This document shows, in pieces, positions 11,597-21,772 of a stretch of DNA of 64,000 nucleotides. The DNA is from Chaenocephalus aceratus (taxonomy: Eukaryota > Chordata > Actinopteri > Perciformes > Channichthyidae). The position numbers were made by a program, and so were the translations under genes. Below the pieces are notes generated by a model, which ran no database searches, was not told the origin of the DNA, and saw only the letters and a list, made by a program, of their open reading frames with translations. The stretch's first letter is position 1, and each line of letters begins with the position of its first letter. The stretch covers positions 34,337,759 through 34,401,758 of the forward strand of contig CM043801.1 in NCBI GenBank assembly GCA_023974075.1, given 5' to 3'.

Positions 11597-13516
11597 TCAT
11601 ATCGCATCACGTTTTCTGTGTTTTAATATGCAGTAGTAACTGTACTCTCATTCTGAAGCCACCTCATTTCACAAACCAGTAGCTTTTCTGTTTTGCAACA
11701 TGGAGTTCCTTTGAGCACATTAAATCATTTTATTAATCTGATCCGACACATAATAGTTTCAAAGCACCATATATCTTCACCAAGTCATGTGACCACTATA
11801 TCAGGTGTAATTGAATCAGTGCTCGTTGTTGTTTTTAATGTTATTTAATGCTTTGACTTCCAGTTGGTTGAAGTTCGGCAGCGTGTGCGTAGCGTAACGT
11901 ATAAGTGCATAATCAACAGAGATATTAAAACACTTCAATAATTCCCTTCAGCAAGAAGCGTGTAGGTTTTCAATGTCTTTCAGCTCATGGTTTTGGTTTA
12001 CGACAAACAATTTGACAATTTTGGTTCACTTTCACTGCTCTTATATCACGATTTTTGTGGCTTCATGCAGTTCGTTTTTATGTGAAAAACACATTCTACG
12101 CTACCTGATCATCGACCAACTGTAGACAAATACACTTAGAGACTATAGCAAACATTGCTTAAGAGACCAACACCTCCCCTAAATAGTTGGTGGAGACCCA
12201 AATGGAGTTAAAATGAGATTGAATATTGAATTAACATTCATTAATTCATAAACATAACTCCAAATAAATAATGATGTTATTCCATATATGCAGCTAAACT
12301 TAGGTAACTTTGCAAACAAGGATACAAAAGCAAAGTAATATTGTCGGTGTGTGTTTCTGCTGCCCCCAAGAGGCCAACAAATCTGTTCATGCAGCTTTAG
12401 AGTACTGCATTTCCAATAAAGTGTGTCTTTAATGTTGTGAGAACTTTTTATAAACTTTGAATACATTTTTCACAAACGTTTTTGCAATGAGCTTTTTTTA
12501 TCAACTCAACTTTATTTATTTATATTTCACTTTCATAGAAACAGGAAGTGCAAAGTGTAGAAATACACAACAATACAATTAATATCGCAAGACAACAATT
12601 ACAAGAATCAAAGAATAACAAATTAATATAAAAATATATACATTTTTAAATGTAGGGCTAAAAAGTCCCACAAAAAATATTGACGGTTGAAAACTAAGGC
12701 TATGACAATTTAAAAAAAAACGTCTTGCCATGTGTTTCAAGGTGTGTTCCGTATTACAGTAAATACATGTAAGGCACTGAGTGTAACCAGTCCACGGATT
12801 ACAGGTTACCTCATCTCTGAGTCATCACACACGTTTCAAAACGATTTCATTGGACAATAAATGTTTCTCGAACCCCTGTGAACCAATGAATCTTTCACAT
12901 TGATTAACATCATGACAATCCCAAGTCAAAAGGTTTTCTCCTCACGACAGCGGTGTGCATGTATGACATGCCTGTAGGAAAGAAAAACAGAGACATGTGG
13001 CTTTAATGTGCAGCAGGCCTGGAGCAAGGACCTCCATGCAGCCTGGAGACCTTGAACACACACCTCTGGATGGAAACCAGCGTTGCACACATACACATTC
13101 CTCCAGCCAGATATCTCAAGTATGCGCTGCGGTTCAACTTCACCTCTTACCTGCGACAGGCTGAGAAATACTGCCGAAAGCATGCAGGTTCAGTAATGAT
13201 TTCAACATGCTTTATGTAGTGGAGATATAAGGATAGACTCAGTCTGGGCGCTGGTCGTGTTTTTATCACCAGGTTCACACTGTTGAGTGGTTGAGTCGGC
13301 CAGAACACCACTTATGGACAATATTTTTCTTGCATTTTAGAGAAACTATTTGGTTAAAGCAACATTTCATTTAGTTCTCCATGTCCACTTGTTGCTGATG
13401 GTTGTGGTAGAGGAGCTGTAGATTTTGCATCTGTAGCATGGTCAGTAGCAGTAGCTACAGCAGAGGTGAGGAGAGGCGGGGCTATGTCTTCATCGTTATC
13501 AGGAAATGATCGTATA
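11597..13516. other. Intergenic stretch, no gene recognised
   Basis: No known protein seen. The minus-strand frame at 13,183-12,926 contains a good donor-like site (CAG followed by GTAAGAG, near 13,150), but the protein is unrecognised and there is no conservation information. Confidence 0.4.
12505..12660 (-). mobile_element. Probable LINE 3'-end fragment, reversed
   Basis: CAACTTTATTTATTTATATT followed by A-rich sequence resembles the reverse complement of L2-like 3' ends such as the one at 25.9 kb. Short and diverged. Confidence 0.35.
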
Positions 13517-13696
13517 GGGCGTATACACGGTGCCGTTAGGCCCCCCAGAGTGTTTCATCCGCAGATACCCACCTTGGGACCCGTTACCGCTTGAGGGCTC
13601 CGTTTCCGCGGTCCCGTTACGGCCTCGTGTGAACGAACCGTCCATACAATAGAGAACTGCAGATACAACCCGTTTCGTGTCCGTGTGGACGGGGCC
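13517..13696. mobile_element. Possible short MITE with CACACGG-type ends
   Basis: Left end GGGCGTATACACGGTGCCG and, in reverse, right end GGCCCCGTCCACACGGAC are similar. They recall the ends of the Harbinger-like MITE at 33.7 kb. No convincing target duplication found. Confidence 0.35.
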
Positions 13697-13950
13697 TCAG
13701 GTGATAAGGTGGGGGGGGGGTTACCTTGGTTGGTGATTGGCTAATGGTTACACAAGCCAACACATCGTTATGACATCATAAAGTGGCCAAAATCTGCTCA
13801 TTTTCAGACTTTCAGGTTTTTATAGAAATGGATCAGGACAAAAAGAGAGAGAATCTTTGTCCTGAAACTTTTAGAATCTCTTTCCACAGAGGGGAAACAT
13901 GTTGATGTAGAAGAGACATGAAAACGTGGATTTTGCATAACAGGTGACCT
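13697..13950. mobile_element. TTAA-type element, second copy (uninterrupted)
   Basis: Related to 745-1,922 but without the hAT insertion and with a single 37-bp unit instead of the array. It ends GCATAACAGGTGACCT at 13,950, where the TTAA is degraded. It serves as the empty-site reference for the 811-1,484 insertion. Confidence 0.65.
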
Positions 13951-14061
13951 AAAGGGCAAACATAACAAAATACAATTAAATCTAAAATCATCATCAAATA
14001 CAAAAAAGGAAAAAAATGCCTCAAAGACTGATTAACAATAACTGATAGGATAAAGGGATTA

Positions 14062-14215
14062 TGTGCAGGGCCACTTGCAACGTTTTGTATTTGCGTGAAG
14101 TTGGTGAAGATGTTCGTCATTTGCATCTGTTTGGGCATATTAACATTTTGAAGCTGCAGCGGTTTCTCCTGATGGAAATGTGTTTGGCCGTTGTAACCTT
14201 TATATATACAGTCTA
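14062..14215. mobile_element. Palindromic MITE-like repeat, family A copy 2, partial, reversed
   Basis: Read in reverse it contains ACAACGGCCAAACAC, CAGGAGAAACCGCTGCAGC and CATCTTCACCAACTT, matching family A at 6.87 kb and 31.8 kb. Confidence 0.5.
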
Positions 14216-16105
14216 TGGTTGTAACACATGCACACCTGTCACCGTACGATGCAGCTAAGGACCGGAGCACATAGACAAAAGGGAGAGGGAAATAAAGGCA
14301 AATCATTATTTATTAACTTATTAAATTTGATGAATTAGTTGTTTATCTTCTGAGGAAACTATTGGATGCATGTTGTGAGGAAAGCGTGTCTCTTTCCCCC
14401 GGAGAGAAACTGCAGTGAGATCAAAGCAGCAGAGGTTTGAGATTTGACAGCGCTATGAAACATACATGACAGGATAACAAGAGGAAGTTCTTGCCTGAGT
14501 AGAAAGACTTTTTGAAAAAAGTAGAGGAGAGATGGATTGATAATGTTTAATTTAACTCAAGGGAAGTCAGACGAGCTCCTCGATGCTCTGAACCAAAGTT
14601 AGGATGCATTTCTGGAATATAAATCAAGCTTTTATGCTCTTTTCCTCTTCAGCTACGACCTCATGTAACACGTCTGGGGAGTGACCTTTGTCTTTATATC
14701 TGACATGAACTTTTTTGTATATGTTTTATACATTTATTTTCCTTTTTAAAAATATATGACAGTTTTAAAAATAGTTTTTCATACCTTTTGATATATGCTA
14801 ATCTTTGATAGCCTAATCCTTCTTAATGTGTTTATGTATGCACCAATTCTTTGTCCAAATAAACAACAAACATTCTGATTTAATAACGAAGCAAATAAAC
14901 GGGTTTGTGCCTTTCAGATTTGTCTTTGAATTTGGAAATAATAGAGTATAAATATGAAATAATGTACTAGAATGAGTTTGGATAAATAAAGTGAAGTGTC
15001 CTTATTCATGGGCGTTTTTGGCAGGGAATGTTCCGGTGCCAGTTTGAGAGACTGTAGAGACGCCATTATAATAAGGTCACTGTGACCGCAGGTGAGCATG
15101 GATTAGCTCGTATAAATCTAACAATATGCACTTATCTTTTACAGCATGCACTCAATCTTACCTCTTAAATCTTTTTTCTTTCCCAAAAATGTCTGCAAAG
15201 GCTTTCAGGAAAACTGAAATTAAAATGCTTTTTTGTGAGGTCATTTCTGTTCGATATATTTGCTGTCCCCTGAAAGAGGTGGACACTAAACTGCCGTCAG
15301 CTAAACAAAGCTTTGATTGGAAATGTTGACCTGTTTCTTTCATCGAAGACTCAATCTGTACTTGTTTACAACGGTGAGCATGTTTTTCCCTTCTCTTTTA
15401 AAGTAAACATGATAGGGAAATCATTTGTTGTTTGCCGTGCAGGGTCCAATGTGTCATTGAGGATGAAAGCAGTGTGTTGCCGGTTAATATTTATATATAT
15501 CTTAACAATACTAAGTAAACCTTAAACACATAAGCTCAGCGTTAATTTATGATTTATTCAAAGCAGACTTTATTACAGGTGTTCATGTCTCGTGTGAAAC
15601 CAAAAGTCATGGTTCACTTAATTTTGTATTTAAAGTTAAATAATGCAACAAATGGACCTAATTTAAGTCAAAACATGATGTTTAACTTAACTGAGATGTT
15701 CTGCTGCTTAAACATTATCCAGTAGTTTTGCTTTATTTTTGTTTTGTATTGTTTTAATAATAATACAAAAAGAATATTAACTATAACTTTTTACTGGTGT
15801 GATTGTAATCCTGGAGAACACGAGTTTCCTTTGAAGGTTACTTTATGTTTCAGGAAGGAATGTTTTCCTTTTATTCCAGTTGCATCCCTTGACAAATTTA
15901 ATCAATACACAGAGTAAGATATGCAAATCAAGTGAGCTTTTCAGCTCATACGAAAGAATGAAATATGATTCTGCTTTAGCACAGAAATAAATAAAAATAG
16001 TAAACTATGTTGCTAACATTAATCACTTTATTAGGCCTCATATACACCTTGACTTCAGATGCATGCTCACAGGGGGACAGAGAGTCAGGCAATTGTGATA
16101 AAAAG
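14216..16105. other. Intergenic stretch, nothing recognised
   Basis: AT-rich, no coding or RNA feature identified. Short open frames are random-like. Confidence 0.45.
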
Positions 16106-16425
16106 TACCGTACTTTTCGGACTATAAAGCGCACCTGCATATGAGCCGCGGCAGCTAAACTGTCCGTCTGTCTTGCTCTCGTTCTGTCTCTCGGTTCCAC
16201 TTTTACTTTGGCGCGCGACCTGTCTCACTCTTTTCCGGCCTCCAGCTGTTCCTGCTGGAGCCCGCCCTTAAAGGTGGCGGGCGCGGACCGGTCATAGAGC
16301 CCATAGTGTTAAGGTGGTTAATTGTACCTGTAAAATCCATAGATTTAGGAGGTTCCCTAGTGGCCGTTAGCTGTACAAACAAAATGGGGGAAAAAGTCGC
16401 GGTTTATAGTCCGAAAAGTACGGTA
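16106..16425. mobile_element. MITE with TACCGTACTTTTCGG ends
   Basis: The two ends TACCGTACTTTTCGGACTAT are exact inverted repeats over at least 20 bp and continue with TATAAAGCGC / TATAAACCGCG. Total length is 320 bp. The interior is GC-rich and non-coding. This terminal sequence is common in vertebrate genomes, but I do not assign a superfamily. Confidence 0.85.
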
Positions 16426-16950
16426 GTCTAGATTGTTTTTAAAGTCTCTCTCCGTTCAGCTTTTTTGTATCTTCGACTTGAAACTCTGTTCTTTTGAGTT
16501 CAGTTTCGCCCCTTGGTTTTTATTTAGTACGAGTCTTTCTGTTTAAGGATTCTGTTTTCATGCATAGCTGAGTGCAGATACCTCCCATTTTAGCAACATT
16601 ACTTTATAGGTGGCTTCCTTGATGCTATAACTCAGTATTTTCGCAGTGGAGACCATGCAGGGCCAGAGTTGTTATGTCAGTCTTGTCTAGATCCACCTCC
16701 TGCCATATGAACATAATCTGTTTCAGGTATCTCTCAGCTCTGGCCTTGTCTTTATTCAGTATATCTTCCGTTATTTCCACCTATAAAACTGGGTACACAA
16801 TATTGGCAGGATTTCTTTGCAATGCAGCTGCAAAAAGTAAGTTACAGCGTTGGCAGAGCTTCACGTAGGGTCTACCTGACACGAGGAGAGGACATTCCCC
16901 GCATGAAGTCCGCCTCCGGCTTGTTTCTCACTCCGACAGAGGGGTTTTTT
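16426..16950. other. Intergenic stretch, nothing recognised
   Basis: No feature seen before the TTC array. Confidence 0.4.
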
Positions 16951-17122
16951 TCTTCTTCTTCTTCTTCTTCTTCTTCTTCTTCTTCTTCTCTGTCTTCTTC
17001 TTCTTCTTCTTCGTCTTCTTCTTCTTCGTCTTCTTCTTCTTCTTCTTCTTCTTCTTCTTCTTCTTCTTCTTCTTCTTCTTCTTCTTCTTCTTCTTCTTCT
17101 TCTTCTTCTTCTTCTTCTTCTT
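16951..17122. repeat. (TTC)n/(GAA)n trinucleotide microsatellite
   Basis: About 170 bp of TTC with a few interruptions (CTCTG near 16,990; TCG near 17,013 and 17,028). The 3' two thirds is an uninterrupted run. Poly-Ser, poly-Glu and poly-Lys frames in different phases are artefacts. Confidence 0.95.
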
Positions 17123-18086
17123 CCGGGAAAGTACCAATCAGGTGAACACGGAAAGTCACATATGTTTTAAGTCATCCTCTGACCTAACGTAGGTGTAAAG
17201 TTTCCTGCTGTTCAAACACACGGGGAAGAATTCCCTCTGTGTCCAGCTGGAGACTATTAGTGTTCCTGCAGCTCACAGGAAGTCAGCCATCATTTAAGGC
17301 TGACGGATACATGGAAGGATCTCACCGACGCTCTGCTTCAGACAACAGATCTGAAATCCTTCACAGCGTCCTGGCTCTCTGCTGAAGGGAAACAGCTTGC
17401 TTTGTGGAGTTGTTTTCTAAAAGACGAGAAGTGGTCCAACTGAGAGACAACAACGCTTTGTTTTTTGTTTATTTTCTCGTATTTATCCTGACATCTTTCC
17501 TGTCTATCAACCTCCCTCACTATATGCCAGTAAAACCTTATTCTCTGCTGTAACTGAAGCAGTTTGGGGTAACATCAGAACTTTTCGACACATTTTTTTA
17601 GGGATGACGATAAATTCTGCGGAAGATGACATGAATCAAAGAGATGGACCTTAAAACAAGAGTGGTGTGAAACTCGGGGGCGGAAATAAAAGAAAAAGGG
17701 CAAATGTGCGACATTTTTGCGCGAAAGAGCAGAAAATGGGAACTAATATGTATATATTCAGTTTAGGCCAATTTCCTATTCCTACATTAAGTCAGTAATT
17801 GATCTTACTTGACTTGAACGTGCCCGAAAAGCAAATAAATAAATATCTACATTAATAAATAAAAATATATTATTGATTATTTCAATAATAATACAAAATA
17901 TGTAGACATATACATATATCATTGTTAATAATAATGATGCTGAAAATAATACTACAACTACTACTAATATTAATAATAATACATTATTTGTAAAACAATT
18001 AAATACAATTACAATAAAACGCAAAGGTGTGTCTTTCTTCATCAATTTGTGCTGCAGCATTGTTGTTGTTGAATCATTCTGTAAAC
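17123..18086. other. Intergenic stretch, nothing recognised
   Basis: AT-rich with several ATT/AAT-rich patches between 17,830 and 18,010. No coding feature. Confidence 0.45.
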
Positions 18087-18936
18087 TTTCATTGTTATGC
18101 GGATGATACTCAACTATATTTATCAATCAAGCCTGATGAAATTAATCATCTAAATAAAATTCAAGCCTGCCTCAAGGACTTAAAACGCGGATGACCTTAA
18201 ACTTTTTGATGTTAAACACGACCAACACTGAAGTTATTGTACTTGGCCCAAAGAATCTACGAAACAAATTATCTAAAGATATACTAACTATGGATGGCAT
18301 TAATTTGGCCTCCAGTGAGACTGTAAGGAATCTTGGTGTTATATTTGATCAGGATTTATCCTCTAACGCCCACATAAAATCAATTTCAAGGACCGCCTAT
18401 TCCATCTACGTAACATTGCAAAAATCAGGCATATCTTGCCTCAAAACGATGCAGAGAAACTAGTCCATGCATTTGTTACTTCTAGGCTGGATTATTGTAA
18501 CTCCTTATTATCAGGGAGTACCAAGAAGTCAGTCAAGTCGCTTCAGCTGATTCAAAATGCTGCAGCTCGTGTACTAACCAGAGTTAGGAGAAGGGACCAC
18601 ATTACTCCTGTTCTGGCTGCCTTACACTGGCTCCCTATAGAACACAGGATAGAATTTAAAATTCTTCTTCTCGCCTACAAAGCCCTTAATGGGCAGGCGC
18701 CATCTTACCTTAAAGAACTCATTATACCCTACTGTCCTACTAGGGCATTGCGTTCCAAGAATGCAGGGTTGTTGGTTGTTCATAGAGTCTCTAAAAGTAC
18801 AATGGGAGCCAGAGCCTTTTCTTATCAAGCTCCACATTTGTGGAATCAGCTTCCAGTTTGTGTTCGGGCGGCAGACACCCTATCCGTTTTTAAGAGTGCG
18901 CTCAAGACCTTCCTTTTTGATAAAGCTTATAGTTAG
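18087..18936 (+). pseudogene. L2 LINE reverse transcriptase C-terminal fragment, two frameshifts
   Basis: The frame opens with FHCYADDTQLYLSIKP, containing the RT catalytic YADD box (18,096-18,107). An extra TAAAACGC near 18,181 breaks the frame just before WMTLNFLMLN. A lost T near 18,395 breaks it again before HLRNIAKIRHILPQNDAEK. The remainder reads through SRLDYCNSLLSG, LIQNAAARVLT, LAALHWLPI, FKILLLAYKALNG and GARAFSYQAPHLWNQLP to a stop at 18,936, all typical of the L2-clade RT C-terminus. No endonuclease domain is present. Non-functional. Confidence 0.88.
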
Positions 18937-19413
18937 GGCTGATTAGATTCAGCCCCTAGTTTTGCTGATATAGGCTTAGTTTGTCGGGGGACATCTTACT
19001 TCTTCCTTCTCTCTGTCTGTACCTGTGTACTCTCATGTTCCGATTAACCCAGCTTCCCCACATGTCCTTCTTTTTGGTGTCTATATACGCCGGGATCCGG
19101 AGTCATGGATGATCCTGCGGTCCTGTGTCCTGGATCGCGAGCCCTGGATCGCGAGTCGTGGCTGTGGTCCTGGATCATCGGTCCTGGATGGATATCCTCG
19201 TGGATTCATCTTCCCATTATACACACATGCATTTCCAAACATTTGGACTACCTATGTTGCAAATGTATTATCTTTTCAATTTACACACGGCATCTATTGC
19301 ACGTCTGTCCGTCCTGGGAGAGGGATCCCTCCTCTGTTGCTCTCCCTGAGGTTTCTCCATGTTCCCTTTAAACTGTGGGTTTTCTCCGGAGGTTTTTCCT
19401 TGTACGATGTGAG

Positions 19414-19488
19414 GGTCTAAGGACAGAGGGTCTGAGGACAGAGGCTCTAAGGACAGAGGGTCTAAGGACAGAGGGTCTAAGGACAGAG
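19414..19488 (+). repeat. 15-bp tandem repeat in the LINE 3' UTR, 5 copies
   Basis: GGTCTAAGGACAGAG is repeated five times with two substitutions (TCTGAGG, GCTCTAAGG). Confidence 0.85.
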
Positions 19489-19580
19489 GGTGTCGTATTG
19501 TCATACTGATATTCTGTACACACTGTGAAGACCACTGAGACAAATGTAACATTTGTGATATTGGGCTGTATAAATAAACG

Positions 19581-19629
<49 letters not shown>

Positions 19630-19895
19630 GTTTTACCGATTTCACTTCAATTGACCGATTTATTTAAAATAAATCATATTATTTAGACCTTCCTTATATA
19701 GATGATTCAGATTTGCACACTACAGAGTGACCATAATGTCACTGATGTATGCATTTGTTGTTCTATACTAATTCATTGTGTCAACCTCTGTCTTATCAGT
19801 TATGTAATTTCACGCCAAGAAAGCACCAACTGAACTGAGTCGAGTTAGATTACATCTGAATTTAGCTGAACAGACAGAAAGAGAAGGAGCAGGAA

Positions 19896-19896
<1 letters not shown>

Positions 19897-19982
<86 letters not shown>

Positions 19983-20137
19983 GGGGTGTGTATGTGGGGG
20001 TGGGTGTGGGGGTAGAGGTGTCAGATGTTTGTAAGAATGCTGGAAGTTACTTAACATTTTGAGCATTATTTGGCAGGCATGCACGAATATGAACATGTGC
20101 ACAAACAAACACACACACACACACACCTACACACACA

Positions 20138-20175
<38 letters not shown>
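19897..20175. repeat. Facing (TG)n and (CA)n arrays
   Basis: TG run 19,897-19,978 with a GGGGGTG-rich trailer, then CA run 20,107-20,175 after about 130 bp. The arrays are complementary in sequence. Confidence 0.92.
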
Positions 20176-20177
<2 letters not shown>

Positions 20178-20636
20178 AGAACAACATCCCTCTTCGGGAG
20201 GTCACGGCTGTCTCTTTGTATTAATCTGCCTGTAAACTCCAGTGTAGCAGAAACGGAGGAAGAGGAAGGCAGTGAGTGAGGGGCCTTGCTCACCTCATTA
20301 CAATATGCTAATGAGAAACCAACCATTTACATCAATTACCTCTTTAATCGTCAACATTGAAAAACCTCTAGTCCTGAGTCCTGAGACGCAGAGTACCTTG
20401 TCTCCTCTTCTGTATCCGCGTGAACCCACGGGTCCAGCTGACCAGCATCGTAAGCTGCGAGGCAAAGAGATCTGAAACATCTGCAGGACGGCGGAAGCAG
20501 AAGCTGGAGGAGAGTTGGGTTTCAAACTGAGCGAGGTTTCTTATATTACAGCTTTTTTCACGGCACACTGAGAGCACTTTGTAATCTGGGCTGGGGGCTT
20601 CCTCTAGAAATGTAATCCGTTACCATGTAAAGAACT
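20176..20636. other. Intergenic stretch, nothing recognised
   Basis: No feature seen. Confidence 0.4.
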
Positions 20637-20640
20637 TTAA

Positions 20641-21054
20641 AGGGGTCTTAGTGTGCCCTTTGGAGTTTCCCTTTCCTGTACCGTGTTATAGGTTTGTGTG
20701 CATGTAAAATGGTCTCCTACCCCCCCCCCCCTCCCCCCTGCCTGAAACGTTGGACTCCTTTGTTTACTTCCTGAACATAGTGACATCCTATATAACACAC
20801 ACGTTCCTATTGGCTAGCGCTCCAACACATTGTAAGTGATAGGCAAAGGGGCGGGACATCTCTAAGCGGTTGACCAATCACAACAGAGCCGGCCAGCTAA
20901 CCAATCAGTGCAGACTGGGCTCTGGTTTCAGACAGAGGGTGAACAGAGGTGTATGAGGAAAAATAAAGAGCTTTGTGAACATGAAAGCATGGAGACGTGT
21001 CCCAGTAGAGACACTACACACTGATATGCACCTGAAAAGGAATGTAACGCATGG
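20641..21054 (+). mobile_element. TTAA-type element, GGGGCCC family (family C), copy 1
   Basis: Begins AGGGGTCTTAGTGTGCCC after TTAA (20,637-20,640) and shares TTGTTTACTTCCTGAACATA, GGGGCGGGACATCTCTAAGC and GAGCCGGCCAGCTAACCAAT with the intact copy at 55.17-55.54 kb. The right end is diverged. A TTAA lies at 21,055. The C-run at 20,720-20,736 is a local expansion. Confidence 0.65.
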
Positions 21055-21058
21055 GTTA

Positions 21059-21772
21059 AAACATGTTATCTCTTGGGTTTCATTGAGGACATGTTTGTCC
21101 ATAAGGGTCGGAGGATGGCAACACACATTTTTATAAATTATTACATATCAAAACTTGATTGAAAAATGCATTTATAACATCAAATGAATGTCAAGGGACC
21201 ACAATTAAATAGCCAAGAAAAATCAAACAGTATAATTGCTGGTCTTCTCATTGAGCACTCAGTCGTCTGTACGCTTAACAAATATCACTTTCTCACGTGT
21301 TCGTGACAACTTTAAAGATCTGTGAGAGCCTATGCAGTCACACAAGCTTTTATCTGTGACCCTACATCTCGTCTTTGTTTCTACAAAAAGCACATTGACC
21401 AGATGAGAAACTGAACATAGCAACATAGTGTGGAGCCAGAGTGCTCTCAGTGTAAAAGATGCGTCTATCTTCAAATGATAATCTGAACCATCACAGAGTC
21501 CATTCAGTCGCTCTGCTTTTGTGTCTTTGCGCTTTTTAATCAGAGGCTGAAAGGTGACAACAGGCGTGATTTGGACGTTTCATTAAACATGCCAACGTGA
21601 GAGGAGCCCCTTAAAAGCCCCTTAAAAGCCCCTTAAAAGCCCCTCAGTGCAATTACCTGCAAATTAAATATGCCGTCATGCTATTATCACAAGCATTACC
21701 TTCTGCCTCGCTGCATCACCATTCATAATTTAATCCTTTATGCACGTCTCCTGTTCTCCTAGGTGTTACCAA
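21059..21772. other. Intergenic stretch with a short tandem repeat
   Basis: CCCCTTAAAAGC is repeated about three times at 21,607-21,645. Nothing else recognised. Confidence 0.5.

Larger units (their letters stand above)
18087..19627 (+). mobile_element. L2-clade LINE, 5'-truncated
   Basis: Contains the 3' half of an L2-type reverse transcriptase ORF (18,087-18,936), then a 3' UTR with GTCTGTCCGTCCTGGGAGAG, CTCCGGAGGTTTTTCCTTG and GGCTGTATAAATAAACG, and a (TTGA)n tail to about 19,627. The layout (RT C-terminus, UTR, short tandem tail, no poly-A) fits L2-like LINEs of fish. The 5' end is missing, as is usual for copies truncated during reverse transcription. Confidence 0.85.

Noticed and set aside
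12926..13183. Minus-strand ORF with an internal CAG then GTAAGAG donor-like site
   Set aside because: The protein is unrecognised, there is no partner acceptor or exon, and no conservation data. Could be checked with RNA-seq.
16822..17159. Poly-Ser, poly-Glu and poly-Lys open frames
   Set aside because: Artefacts of the TTC/GAA array.
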